Counted from the stretch's first letter, positions 34,050 through 43,127 are shown. The stretch: DNA of 64,000 nt from Paraburkholderia caballeronis (GCF_900104845.1 NZ_FNSR01000001.1:1178001-1242000); one strand, 5' to 3'. The notes: a model not told the origin generated them from the letters alone. Numbers and translations are program-made.

Positions 34050-35459
34050 CTACTGATGCGGCGTTCCGCCAGCTTCACCGCGCTCCGGCTCTGCTTCGCC
34101 GGGGTTCAGCACTTCGAGCGCGTCGGGCACCTCGGGCGACGCAGCGGGTTCCGGCTCGGGCGGCGGCGTCGTATAACGCAGCGACAGCGTTTCATAAAGC
34201 GGCGGCGCGAACAGCCGCGACACGCGGCTCGCGATCAGCGCGGTCGCCATCAGCGAGATCACGAGCGCGTGGCCGTCGATCATCTCCATCACGATCACGA
34301 ACGACGTGATCGGCGACTGCGTGACCGCCGCGAGATAACCGACCATCGCGAGCGCGATCAGCATCGGCAGTTGCATGTCGCTGAACACCCTGTGCAGCAG
34401 GTTGCCGAAACCCGCGCCGATCGACAGCGACGGCGCGAAGATCCCGCCCGGGATGCCGGGCAGATACGAGCCGACCATCGCGGCCATCTTCAGGAACGGG
34501 TATGCGAGCGATAGCTGTTCGTGGCCGTCCAGCAGCCCGCGCGCCTCGGAATAACCGCTGCCGAACGTCGAGCCGCCGGACGCGACGCCGATCACCGCGA
34601 TCGCGAGTCCGCACAGCGCGCCGAACGCAACCGGCCGTTCGCCGTGCAGCTTGCGCAGCGGCGCGGGAATCCAGCGCGCGGTGTTCAGCAGCAGCCAGCA
34701 GAACAGACCGCCCGCGATGCCGGTGACGACCGCCGTCAGCGCGACCGCCGCCGCGAGCAGGTCGGGGAAGTGCGCGCCGATCTCGATCGTGCCGAAGTAC
34801 GTGTAGTTGCCGTTCAGGCCGAGCGCGATCACGCCGGCGATGATGATCGCGGTGATCACGACGCCGCTCGCGCGCGCCTCGAAGCTGCGCGTGAGTTCCT
34901 CGATCGCGAACACGATGCCGGCGAGCGGCGTGTTGAACGCGGCCGACAGGCCGGCCGCCGCGCCCGCGAGCACGAGTTTGCGCTCGATGGCCGCGTTCGA
35001 GCGCGGATAGAGGCGGCGCAGGTTGAACATCAACGCGGCGCCGACCTGCACGGTCGGCCCTTCGCGGCCGATCGTGAAGCCGCCGAGGATGCCGAGCAGC
35101 GACACGCCGATCTTGCCGGCGAGGATGCGCAGCGTCAGCAGCCGTGCGCCGGACTGCGTCGTCCGCGTATGCAGCGTCGCGATCACCTGCGGGATGCCGC
35201 TGCCCTCCGCGCCGCGAAAGAACCGGCGCGTGAGCCAGACGGACGCGGCCCCGACCGCCGGCGTCACGATCAGCGGGAGCCAGGCATGCTCGTGGCGCAG
35301 ACGCAGGAACGTGTCGTAGCCCCAGTCGATCAGCCGCGCGTAGAACACGGAAACGAGTCCGACGGCGATCGCGCCGAGCCAGAGCACGCCGTACTGACGC
35401 CACAGGCGCCGCGCGCGCCGCACGACGAACGGGAGGAGGTCTGGCCGCATGCCCGGCAT
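34050..35459 (-). CDS. CLC-family chloride channel/transporter
   Basis: 469-residue inner-membrane protein with ten or more hydrophobic helices. The CLC selectivity motifs are intact: GSGIPQV, GREGPTVQVGA (containing the gating glutamate) and GIPGGIFAPSLSIGAG. It lacks the C-terminal CBS domains and ends in a Pro/Glu-rich tail. ATG 35459 (MPGMRPDLLP) is used; ATG 35450 is equally possible. Chloride/proton exchange for acid tolerance is likely. It is divergent from waaC. Confidence 0.92.
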   Translation of the reverse strand: MPGMRPDLLPFVVRRARRLWRQYGVLWLGAIAVGLVSVFYARLIDWGYDTFLRLRHEHAWLPLIVTPAVGAASVWLTRRFFRGAEGSGIPQVIATLHTRTTQSGARLLTLRILAGKIGVSLLGILGGFTIGREGPTVQVGAALMFNLRRLYPRSNAAIERKLVLAGAAAGLSAAFNTPLAGIVFAIEELTRSFEARASGVVITAIIIAGVIALGLNGNYTYFGTIEIGAHFPDLLAAAVALTAVVTGIAGGLFCWLLLNTARWIPAPLRKLHGERPVAFGALCGLAIAVIGVASGGSTFGSGYSEARGLLDGHEQLSLAYPFLKMAAMVGSYLPGIPGGIFAPSLSIGAGFGNLLHRVFSDMQLPMLIALAMVGYLAAVTQSPITSFVIVMEMIDGHALVISLMATALIASRVSRLFAPPLYETLSLRYTTPPPEPEPAASPEVPDALEVLNPGEAEPERGEAGGTPHQ

Positions 35460-35623
35460 CTCGGTGATCGACGGGGGAAAGGGCCGATTATAGCGGCCGT
35501 CGGGACGGCTGCTGCCTAAGGCCTCGGCCAGACGCGGTCGCCGCACCCCGCGAAATGTAGTGGCGAGTCGGCGTCCGGTAATATTGCAGAATTCGCACCG
35601 CACTCCGAACCAGCGAGCTGGAA

Positions 35624-36649
35624 ATGAAACGAATCCTGGTGATCAAGGTCACGTCGCTGGGCGACGTCGTCGAGGCGTTGCCCGTGGTCGCCGACATTCG
35701 CCGCGCGTTTCCCGGCGTCAGCGTCGATTGGGCGGTCGACGAGTCGTTTGCCGACGTCGTGCGCTGGAACGCGGGTGTCGACCGCGTGCTGTGCGCGCCG
35801 CTGCGGCGCTTCAAGCGCGCGCGCGGCGGCGGCGACCTGCTGGAGATCGTCCGCGCGATCCGCGACCTGCGCGCGGAGCGTTACGACGCGGTCATCGACA
35901 TCCATGGCGTGTACAAGAGCGCGATCATCGCGCGGCTCGCGCGCGCGCGGCGGCGCTTCGGCTACCGCGCGGACGATCTCGGCGAGCGCGGCGCGGCGTT
36001 CGCGTACAACGGCCGCTTCGGCCCGCGTCCGGACTGCGACGCGTGGCACGGGATGCGCGTGAGCGCGGGCGAGGCGCTCGGTTATGCCGTCGATACGCCG
36101 CCCGACTTCGGCCTGCGCGTGCCGCGCGACGGCGAGCCGGCGCTGCCGCCGCCCGACGGCCCAGTTGCGCTGCTGTTCCATGCGACGTCGAAGGACGAGA
36201 AGAAGTGGCCGGTCGAGCACTGGGGCGCGCTCGGCCGCGAACTGACCGCGCGCGGGCTGCGCATCGAGCTGCCGTGGGGCTCCGATGCCGAGCGCGCGAC
36301 CGCGGCGGACATCGCGGCGCTCGTGCCGGACGCCGCCGTGTTGCCGCGCCTGAGCGTCAGGCAGCTTGCGCGGCGGATCGAGGACGCGTCGCTGGTCGTC
36401 GGCGCGGACACCGGCTTCGTGCATCTCGCGCATGCGCTGATGAAACCGACCGTGATGGTGTTCGTTGCGACATCCCCGTTTCACTGCGGCGTCGCCGCGC
36501 CCGGGCGCTCGATCTCCGTCGGCGACGGCGTTTGCGTGCCGTCGGTCGCACAGGTGCTCGATGCGGTCGAACGCGTGCGCGACGGCCGCCGCGACGAAAC
36601 CTCGACCCAGCCCGGCAACGTCGTTCCGCTGTTCATCACGGCCGCATGA
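35624..36649 (+). CDS. waaC: LPS heptosyltransferase I
   Basis: GT9-family glycosyltransferase adding the first L-glycero-D-manno-heptose to Kdo of the LPS inner core. It opens MKRILVIKVTSLGDVVEALPVVADIRRAFP. ATSKDEKKWPVEHW and SLVVGADTGFVHLAHALMKPTVMVF mark the donor-binding half. Length 341 fits. No other core-LPS genes lie here. Confidence 0.93.
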   Translation: MKRILVIKVTSLGDVVEALPVVADIRRAFPGVSVDWAVDESFADVVRWNAGVDRVLCAPLRRFKRARGGGDLLEIVRAIRDLRAERYDAVIDIHGVYKSAIIARLARARRRFGYRADDLGERGAAFAYNGRFGPRPDCDAWHGMRVSAGEALGYAVDTPPDFGLRVPRDGEPALPPPDGPVALLFHATSKDEKKWPVEHWGALGRELTARGLRIELPWGSDAERATAADIAALVPDAAVLPRLSVRQLARRIEDASLVVGADTGFVHLAHALMKPTVMVFVATSPFHCGVAAPGRSISVGDGVCVPSVAQVLDAVERVRDGRRDETSTQPGNVVPLFITAA

Positions 36650-36906
36650 CGGTCGCATAAACGCCCGCAGCGCTCTTTTGCGCGCCTTTTGCATTACACG
36701 TCTGTTAAATGTGTCGCGGCCAATTGGCGTCCGGACCCGTGACGCCGTGCTGGCCGGGGCTTCGGCGCGCGATCTGTAACACCGGGCGAATAGCCGCTTA
36801 CAGATTGCAACGCCGCCGCTGTGCGCCATCGTGTTCAATCGGTTCGTGCGAGGCCGCGGTTATCGCGGCGGCCGAACCGACGACATGAACTCGATGGGAG
36901 AATGAA

Positions 36907-37065
36907 GTGAAACGACCGACGTTGACCCTGATCGCGGGCGCATTGCTCGCGTCGATGCTCGGCGGGTGCGTCGTGGTGCCGGCAGGGCCGGGCTACTACT
37001 ACGGCGGCGGCGGGTATTACCACGGCGGGTACTATCGCGGCGGTGGCGGCGGCTACTACCGTTGA
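36907..37065 (+). CDS. Small Gly/Tyr-rich lipoprotein
   Basis: 52-residue ORF that opens with GTG, preceded by GGGAG at 36896-36900 (6-base spacing). A basic N-terminus MKRPTLTLIAGALLAS leads to a lipobox MLGGC with C21 as the lipidated residue. The mature peptide is only VVVPAGPG and then runs of Gly and Tyr with single His/Arg. Similar short YYGGGG lipoproteins are known in Burkholderia without a defined role. Confidence 0.75.
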   Translation: MKRPTLTLIAGALLASMLGGCVVVPAGPGYYYGGGGYYHGGYYRGGGGGYYR

Positions 37066-37081
37066 TCTTCTGTGCGTCCGC

Positions 37082-37261
37082 TCACGCGAGCAGCATCTCC
37101 AGCGTGACGACGGCCGCGATCGCCGCCGCGTTCGCGGCGAACGCTTCGAGCACGATGCTGCGCCAGCTCGCGTTGCGCAGCCGGAACGCCAGCAGCAGCG
37201 AGATGACGAGCGCGAGCGCAATCATCAGCACGATATCGGCATTGCCCAGACGGATATTCAT
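37082..37261 (-). CDS. Small two-TM membrane protein
   Basis: 59 residues from ATG 37261 (MNIRLGNADIVLM), with GGGAG 7 bases upstream. Two hydrophobic segments (IVLMIALALVISLLLAF and EAFAANAAAIAAVVTLEMLL) are joined by RLRNASWRS. No family recognised. It converges with the small lipoprotein gene, 16 bp apart. Confidence 0.7.
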   Translation of the reverse strand: MNIRLGNADIVLMIALALVISLLLAFRLRNASWRSIVLEAFAANAAAIAAVVTLEMLLA

Positions 37262-37360
37262 GTTCGGCTCCCGTGACCGGCGGCGCGACGGCCGGCCCGT
37301 TCGGAGGGAGCCGCATTCGCTGCCTGTATCGCGAAGCATAAACCCGCCTCGGCGGACGCC

Positions 37361-37408
37361 AAAAATAAAAACGGAGCCTCGCGATCCGCTCGCGAGACTC
37401 CGCTTTTC
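37361..37408 (-). terminator. Intrinsic terminator after the MFS gene
   Basis: Stem CGGAGcCTCGCGA (37372-37384) pairs with TCGCGAGaCTCCG (37390-37402), one mismatch. On the minus strand it is followed by TTTTTATTTTT. Confidence 0.9.
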
Positions 37409-37426
37409 CATCGGCAGACGCGGCGC

Positions 37427-38743
37427 TTACATCAGGTTCGTGTCGCGCGTCTCGCGCATGCAGAGCACGCCGATCAGGCTGACGAACGCCGCCGTCGACA
37501 CATACGCGCCGACCCACGTGAGCCCGCCGCGCGCTGCGAGCACCTGCGCGATGTACGGCGCGACCGACGCGCCGAGAATTCCGCCGAGGTTGTACGCGAC
37601 GCCCGCGCCGGTGTAGCGCACGCTGGTCGGGAACAGTTCGGGCAGCAGCGCGCCCATCGGCGCGAACGTCGCGCCCATCAGGAACAGCTCGATCACGAGG
37701 AACAGCAGCACGAGCGGCAGCGAGCCGCTGCCGAGCAGCGGCGCCATCGTGAAGCCCGACAGGATCGCCGCGACGATGCCGACGATCAGCACCGGCTTGC
37801 GGCCGAAGCGGTCGCTCGCCCACGCGGACAGCGGCGTCGCGAGCCCCATGAACACGACCGCGATGCACAGCATCCCGAGGAACGTCTGCCGCGGAATGTG
37901 CAGCGCGGACACGCCGTACGACAGCGAGAACACCGTCGAGATGTAGAACAGCGTGTAGCAGACCACCATCGACAGCGAGCCGAGCAGCGTCGGCCAGCCG
38001 TGCTTCGCGAGCAGCGTCAGCACCGGCACGCGCACCCGTTCCTTGCGTTCGACGGCCGCCTTGAACGCCGGCGTCTCCGCGATTTTCAGGCGCACGTACA
38101 GGCCGAGCGCGACGAGCGCCGCGCTGACGACGAACGGCACGCGCCAGCCCCATTCGCGGAACTGCGAATCGGACAGCGTGAGCGCGAGGCCGAAGAACAG
38201 GCCGTTCGACGCGAGGAAGCCGACCGACGGCCCCAGTTGCGGAAACATCCCGAACCAGCCGCGCCGGCCCGCCGGCGCATATTCGGTCGCGAGCAGCGCC
38301 GCGCCGCCCCATTCGCCGCCGAGGCCGATGCCCTGGCCGAAGCGCAGCACGCACAGCAGGATCGGCGCGATGCTGCCGAGCGCGTCGTAACCGGGCAGGA
38401 AACCGATCAGCGTCGTCGACAGGCCCATCACGAGCAGCGACGCGACGAGCGTCGACTTGCGGCCGATGCGGTCGCCGAAGTGGCCGAACAGGAACGAGCC
38501 GATCGGCCGCGCGACGAACGCGATGCCGAACGTGACGAACGCCGACAGCGCCTGCGCGGTGGCCGATCCGTGCGGGAAGAACACCGGGCCGATCACGAGC
38601 GCGGCGGCGGTCGCGTAGACATAGAAGTCGTAGAACTCGATCGCGGTGCCGATGAAGCTCGCGAAGATCACGCGCGCGGTGCTGGTCTGCCGCGCGACGC
38701 CCGATGGGTCGGCGCGGGCCGGCGAAAGCGGGGAGGTGGACAT
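37427..38743 (-). CDS. MFS transporter, metabolite:H+ symporter type
   Basis: 438-residue twelve-TM permease of the MHS subgroup (ProP/KgtP/ShiA-like). Diagnostic are ASFIGTAIEFYDFYVYATAAALV at the start, SFLFGHFGDRIGRKSTL in loop 2-3, and RFGQGIGLGGEWGGAALLATEYAP. The substrate is probably an organic acid or osmolyte and is unknown. The start is ATG 38743 (MSTSPLSPARAD). It is a single-gene unit with its own terminator. Confidence 0.9.
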   Translation of the reverse strand: MSTSPLSPARADPSGVARQTSTARVIFASFIGTAIEFYDFYVYATAAALVIGPVFFPHGSATAQALSAFVTFGIAFVARPIGSFLFGHFGDRIGRKSTLVASLLVMGLSTTLIGFLPGYDALGSIAPILLCVLRFGQGIGLGGEWGGAALLATEYAPAGRRGWFGMFPQLGPSVGFLASNGLFFGLALTLSDSQFREWGWRVPFVVSAALVALGLYVRLKIAETPAFKAAVERKERVRVPVLTLLAKHGWPTLLGSLSMVVCYTLFYISTVFSLSYGVSALHIPRQTFLGMLCIAVVFMGLATPLSAWASDRFGRKPVLIVGIVAAILSGFTMAPLLGSGSLPLVLLFLVIELFLMGATFAPMGALLPELFPTSVRYTGAGVAYNLGGILGASVAPYIAQVLAARGGLTWVGAYVSTAAFVSLIGVLCMRETRDTNLM

Positions 38744-39173
38744 GCAGGAGTCTCCGTTGTCGTGACGCGCGTCGTATGTGGAGCGTGCGCGCGCCTTTGT
38801 TCAGGGTTCGAAGTCCGGCGGCGCGTGAACGTTCGCGGCGCATCCCGAAGCGACCGCCTCGCGCGGAGGTTCGCTTCGGGATGCGGCTGCGGGCGGAAAC
38901 GCGGAAGTCCGGTGCCGGCGACGATTCGACAGTATGCATCGCGCGACGCCGCGCGTGCGCACGGCAACGCGACCGGGCGGGGCGCGATACGCCGCGAAGC
39001 GGGCCGCGCACGGATCGGCGCGGCGGGTTTCGCGGTCGGGCCGGTCGGCCGACGGCGGGTGGCGCGCGACGACCGGCGACGCCGGGCAGACGCCGGCGTG
39101 AGGGGTAGCAGGGGATTATAACGATCGGCCGGTGCGCGCAGCAAGGCGACGGGCTCGCGCGGCGGCGCGCCGT
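38744..39173. other. Intergenic region upstream of the MFS gene
   Basis: 430 bases without a convincing gene; promoter region for the minus-strand MFS gene. Nothing else was recognised. Confidence 0.35.
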
Positions 39174-39679
39174 TCAGTCGAGCGTCTGCGCCTGTGGCGT
39201 CGCGAGCGTGCGCAACTGGAACTGGCCGTCGTCGTTGAACAGCCAGTCCTCCATCAGTTCGAGACGGCCTCGCGCGTCGAGCAGCCGGCCCGGAGAGGCG
39301 GCGGCAGTGGGGACGCGCGGCGCAGCGTCGACAGCGCGGTGGTTTCGGCTTCGTCGTCGCCATTGGTCCGGTACACCGACGATTCGACGACCCGGCCGTT
39401 GCGATCGACGGTGAACGCGACGACGACCAGCGACCGCAGCATCGCCTGCGGGGCGCCGTGCAGTACATAGGACGGGTTGCGGTCGAGGATGCGCTGCGCG
39501 ACGTCCGCGCGGTAGCGGTCGAGCGCGGCGCTGCGAACGGCGGCGGGCGGCACGCCGGTGACCGGACGCGGCGGCGGCGTGATCGTGCACGCGGCTGCGA
39601 GCACGGTTGCCGCAACGACGACGGTGACGTGTCGGCCAGGGCTGGCGTGATGGCGGCGGACAGGAACGGGGTGGCTCAT
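39174..39679 (-). pseudogene. TonB-like exported protein, frameshifted
   Basis: ATG 39679 opens MSHPVPVRRHHASPGRH, a signal with lipobox LAAAC and a Pro-rich segment. The TonB-C-like part includes ILDRNPSYVL, VVVAFTVDRNGRVVESSVY and ALSTLRRASPLPPP. The frame then runs into LRAGCSTREAVSN and stops near 39254. The adjacent frame carries the natural continuation GRLLDARGRLELMEDWLFND to 39174. The frame change near 39290-39300 equals a net +2 or -1 indel. It is either a true pseudogene or a sequence error. The intact product would be an energy-transducer-like lipoprotein of about 168 residues. Confidence 0.75.
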
Positions 39680-39789
39680 GGACCGGCGAGGCCGAATGCG
39701 GGACTGTTGAAGCTTAGCCGAAACGGTGCCGGATACAACGCGAAGCCGATCCGCGGCGGACGCGGCCGCGGAGGTGAGTGAGAACCGAC

Positions 39790-40002
39790 TTACTCGACCG
39801 GGAATTGCGCGCAAGGGTCGTTGACGACCGTGGCGCACGCGTACGAATACTCGCCGCTCTTCAGGAAGAGCGCCTTGCCGTTCGCGAGTTCGAGCCGCAG
39901 ATCGGGCGAGCTTTCGTACGCGATGAAGGCGGTGCAGACCGCAGCGGCCAGGCACACGAAGGAAAAGGCAATCTTTTCAAGGAGTTGGAAACGTTCAGGC
40001 AT
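39790..40002 (-). CDS. Small membrane-anchored hypothetical protein
   Basis: 70 residues from ATG 40002 (MPERFQLLEKIAFSF), with GGGAAG upstream. One N-terminal hydrophobic helix (IAFSFVCLAAAVCTAFIAY) is followed by a short soluble tail with two cysteines (ACATVVNDPCAQF). No family recognised. It may sit in the inner membrane with a periplasmic tail. Confidence 0.65.
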   Translation of the reverse strand: MPERFQLLEKIAFSFVCLAAAVCTAFIAYESSPDLRLELANGKALFLKSGEYSYACATVVNDPCAQFPVE

Positions 40003-40108
40003 GGCAGTATCTTCCCGGGGATGCGGGATTTTACCGCACACTAGGGTTTTTACCTAGGTAATTGAACGGATAGGGCATGGACCGCGGTGTGCGCGCAACG
40101 CGAATCGC

Positions 40109-40799
40109 GTGACGGCCGATCCGGAGCAGGTCAACTTCGGGCGCGTACGGTTGCCCTAAGCTGCGCGTCTTCGTTCAGACCGGCAAGAGGCGTTCGTCCG
40201 TCGATTGCTCGCCCCCGCTGCGCGCGCAACTCGAATGCATCGCGCGCAGGACGCGGGGCGACCAGGCGGTCGAGGATCTCGAATCGGAAGCCTGGCTGAT
40301 CGCAGGCAACATGCAGCGTGAAGCGGGCGCACTGCCCGAACCGGAAGACGAGGGGCTCCAGCGGGAAATCGTTTCGCCGCTTCGAAAAGCGTTCGGGCAG
40401 TTCGTCAATCGCGAACTGCGGTTCGCGGTGATGCTCGATGAGGAGCGGACCGGCGACGACGGAGACCGGCAGGCGCGGGTGCGCAAGCTGGTCGAACGCT
40501 TCGCGGAGGCAATCGCGTATGCACGCGCGCTCGATCGCTGCGATGGCGATCATGCGTCGCTTGCTTCGTGTCTCGCGCGTCTCAGCGGCGAGTTGCGCTC
40601 GTGTCTGAGCGACGCCGAAACTGTCTATCACGGCAGCATTCGTTGTTCGACAGAATTTATCCCGCCGCATTTCATGCCGATGGCAGGACGATCATGTGGA
40701 TCACGTCCCCGGTGGGGGCGGATGCGGCGCAACGCATGCAAATGGGCGCGGCTGGCGCAACTGGGGATTTTTTGCCGCGTCGCCGTTTTTGCCCGTTAA
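40109..40799 (+). pseudogene. Degenerate hypothetical gene (frameshifted)
   Basis: A GTG at 40109 begins VTADPEQVNF. One base later the frame 40140-40799 continues GAYGCPKLRVFVQTGKRRSS with good codon bias through an acidic segment (LPEPEDEGLQREIVSPLRKA, then FAVMLDEERTGDDGD). Skipping one G in the GGG at 40138-40141 joins the two parts. After about 40640 the frame loses coding character (GSRPRWGRMRRNACKWARLA), so the 3' end looks decayed too. Function unknown. Antisense frames here are shadows. Confidence 0.55.
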
Positions 40800-40979
40800 C
40801 GGATTAACGGCGGAGGCAGGTCGCTTGAACGAGGACTGGCGGAGGCCGTGTCCGCCAATCATCCCGGTGTGACAAGGGTTTTCTGGTCGGTATGTGTTGC
40901 TACCCACCAACCGACCCACCAAAAAATAACAGTGCGGCCTGCATTCCATCGGAAGTCAAATCCGGCTACGTATCCACCC
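40671..40979. other. Left boundary of the accessory island
   Basis: About 300 bases where base composition changes from GC-rich to more AT-rich. TGGCGGAGGC at 40837-40846 is identical to the 3' end of the tRNA-Ser(TGA) gene at 44791-44800, with 13 of 14 bases matching when extended. The same spot also forms an inverted repeat TGGCGGA/TCCGCCA (40837-40857). A run ACCCACCAACCGACCCACC follows at about 40901-40919. Confidence 0.4.
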
Positions 40980-41651
40980 TTAGCGGCGCCCCGTCAGCCA
41001 AAGTCGTTTGGGCGATAACGCTGCTTCGCTTTTGAGAAACTCATTGATTTGTTGAGACGTCCGGTACGGGGTTCCGCCGGTTGTCCGCCGTTCGCGGACG
41101 ACGAGCGCCTGAAAAAGGTCTTCGAGTTTCGAATGCAGATCAGGCGCGTCGTCGTCAATACGCCAACGCACACGATACGCCCTAGTTTTCTGATAGTACG
41201 GGACGATCCACCCATCGAAGTATTCGTACACGGCCTCCAGGTCGATCGCGTGCCGGGACACCAGGAACCCTATCTGTTCGAGGAAATCGAGCAGTTCGCC
41301 CACGGCATCAGCATCCGTGTCCTCGCTCTCTTGTAATGCCCGGGCCGCGTCCGCTCTTGTCTTCCGCATCTGCGGCGAGTCGAATCGCTCCTCAAGCTTC
41401 AGGATGAGGTCGATACGCATCGTGTAGCGCGCCCTGTTTGCCTGCCACGTGAACACGCAGATTGCGACAATTACACCGACGCCCGGTGCGACCTTCTGGA
41501 CGAAGTCACCGACACCGTGTGTCCGGAGGAAGCAGCCGAGCGGAGTCCAGTACGCGCCGATAATTGCGCCGAGGACAAACAGTCCGAACGCTGCCAACGA
41601 CAGCACGTACCTCTTCCACGCGTCGCGCAAATGAGCAACAGTGATCTGCAA
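40980..41651 (-). CDS. Two-TM membrane protein of unknown function (DUF4760-like)
   Basis: 223 residues, with a TTG start at 41651 (QITVAHLRDAWKRY) preceded by AAGG; no in-frame ATG fits. Two hydrophobic helices (VLSLAAFGLFVLGAIIGAYW and KVAPGVGVIVAICVFTWQA) are followed by a cytoplasmic helical domain with LILKLEERFDSPQMRKTRADAA and ELLDFLEQIGFLV. That layout resembles DUF4760 proteins often found on mobile islands. Its base composition is lower in GC than the core genes. Confidence 0.65.
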   Translation of the reverse strand: MQITVAHLRDAWKRYVLSLAAFGLFVLGAIIGAYWTPLGCFLRTHGVGDFVQKVAPGVGVIVAICVFTWQANRARYTMRIDLILKLEERFDSPQMRKTRADAARALQESEDTDADAVGELLDFLEQIGFLVSRHAIDLEAVYEYFDGWIVPYYQKTRAYRVRWRIDDDAPDLHSKLEDLFQALVVRERRTTGGTPYRTSQQINEFLKSEAALSPKRLWLTGRR

Positions 41652-41792
41652 TGCCCTTGCAAGAGGAGCATGTCATGTTGTTGTCCTATTCTTGCTGCGC
41701 GGGGCGTGCACGGAACTTTAGCCTGTCTGTTGCCGTAACTGCTCTGTTCGCAAAGAAGTGGGCAAGCGCCGCAGCTCTTCGCCGTGCCGGGT

Positions 41793-42188
41793 TCAGTCAA
41801 TTTCCTGCAGACCCTGGCATAGCGCGACGACTTCGGCGCCGACTGACGGCTCCAGCACGAACAGGATGGATTGTTTTTCGGCAACGGTTGCCGCGATCAA
41901 CTGGGCCTTCTCGTCGGTCATTGAGGCTCGATAGTCATGCTGGCTGTTCGCCCAACTCACATAGGTGCGAATCTCGTCAGGAGTGAACGTGTGCGACGGC
42001 GAGATCAGCAGTCGCGACACAACATTCTGTTGATTGAAATCGTTGACGCGCACGGCGGTGACGTTGGAGAACATCATCTTTGGCGTCGATCCGTCGGCGC
42101 ACGTGAAACTGAGCAGGAGCGCCGCATCGGCGCGAGAGTATGCGCAGCCGACGAGCTCGGCGTCGTGGTAGTTGTGTCGGGTTTTCAT
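41793..42188 (-). CDS. Candidate immunity protein to the upstream toxin
   Basis: 131-residue soluble protein from ATG 42188 (MKTRHNYHDAELVGCAYSRAD). It has a beta-rich N-terminal half (LLLSFTCADGSTPKMMFSNV) and a helical C-terminal half. No enzyme motif or signal peptide is visible. It lies 57 bp downstream of the toxin-like gene on the same strand, the usual position of an immunity gene. That role is inferred from position and size only. Confidence 0.6.
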   Translation of the reverse strand: MKTRHNYHDAELVGCAYSRADAALLLSFTCADGSTPKMMFSNVTAVRVNDFNQQNVVSRLLISPSHTFTPDEIRTYVSWANSQHDYRASMTDEKAQLIAATVAEKQSILFVLEPSVGAEVVALCQGLQEID

Positions 42189-42245
42189 GATGACCAGGTA
42201 CGGGTGTAGGTGCGATCGCTGGATGGATGATTCCGCAGCCGGGTA

Positions 42246-43127
42246 TCAAGGGAGCGGCGAAAATCGCACGCCGGGGCCGCGAATGGGGAAGGGGCCGCCA
42301 TTGTCTTCCCAGTTGTGCGCGTGTGGAATGCCTTGTCCGTGATCGTGATCGAAATCAAAATCGACGACAGGAAAACCTCCCTGGCCGTACATGCGCATTT
42401 GGCCGCTGCCCGGATTCGTGAACCAGCTTCCGGCTGTGCCCATGTTGGGTGTGAGGTTGCCAGCGAGGTCCATCGCGTCGCCTGACAGTGCACCTTCAGC
42501 ATATTCGAACGGCCGCGCATCGCCCAGCAGGGACAGCGCGCCGCCCCCGGCATCTGGGTATTTTTCGGTCCAACCGGCCGCCTGAAACATCGCATCGAGC
42601 GTCGGCGAGATGCCGGCCATCTTTGCCATGAAGCCCGCATTGATGCCGTCCATCATCGCTACCGTCTCGGCCCAGATCGAGCGCTCGGCGTTCATCCGTT
42701 CGAGTTGCGCCTGATAGCGACCCTTCACTGCCACGGGCGACGTTTCGCCGTAGTCGGACACGCCCCAAAACGATGTGGATGCGGCCGTTTTTGGTGGCCA
42801 TGCAATGCCGCCGCGGACAGGCTCCTCGGGAATGACCGCGACACTACCGCCTCGCACCATATTGTGCAGCGTCTGTACAACGTCGAGATCAGAGCCAGAC
42901 TTTGCCAACCTGTCATGCCAGTGGAAATTCGCGCCGAGAAACTGGCGCACGCGCTCCACCAGCCTGGTGTCCTTCGCCCACACGTCGGGGTAGGCGGCCA
43001 GTGTGAATTGCTTGCCCTTCTCGGCCGCTTCCCGCCTTTTCTCCTCGGGTTCTAACGCCATGTATCGGTCATCGCGCCGGTACAGCATGTAGCGGTGCCA
43101 AGAATCTGTTTTGAGTTCGGTGCCCAT
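42246..43127 (-). CDS. Putative polymorphic toxin / secreted effector
   Basis: 293 residues from ATG 43127 (MGTELKTDSWHRYMLYRRDD). No signal peptide is seen. The N-terminal 200 residues are helical and unfamiliar. The C-terminus reads QMRMYGQGGFPVVDFDFDHD, then HGQGIPHAHNWEDNGGP. The D/H-rich DFDxDHDHGQGxPHAHxW pattern is typical of short toxin domains (polymorphic toxin type 24-like) at the end of bacterial effectors. No PAAR, VgrG or RHS part is present, so secretion as a cargo effector, for example by T6SS, is an inference. Codon use is less GC-biased than the neighbours. Confidence 0.6.
   Translation of the reverse strand: MGTELKTDSWHRYMLYRRDDRYMALEPEEKRREAAEKGKQFTLAAYPDVWAKDTRLVERVRQFLGANFHWHDRLAKSGSDLDVVQTLHNMVRGGSVAVIPEEPVRGGIAWPPKTAASTSFWGVSDYGETSPVAVKGRYQAQLERMNAERSIWAETVAMMDGINAGFMAKMAGISPTLDAMFQAAGWTEKYPDAGGGALSLLGDARPFEYAEGALSGDAMDLAGNLTPNMGTAGSWFTNPGSGQMRMYGQGGFPVVDFDFDHDHGQGIPHAHNWEDNGGPFPIRGPGVRFSPLP

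Noticed and set aside
40131..40670. 179-residue minus-strand ORF
   Set aside because: The plus-strand frame in the same place has better codon bias and an acidic, protein-like composition; the minus frame looks like its reverse shadow.
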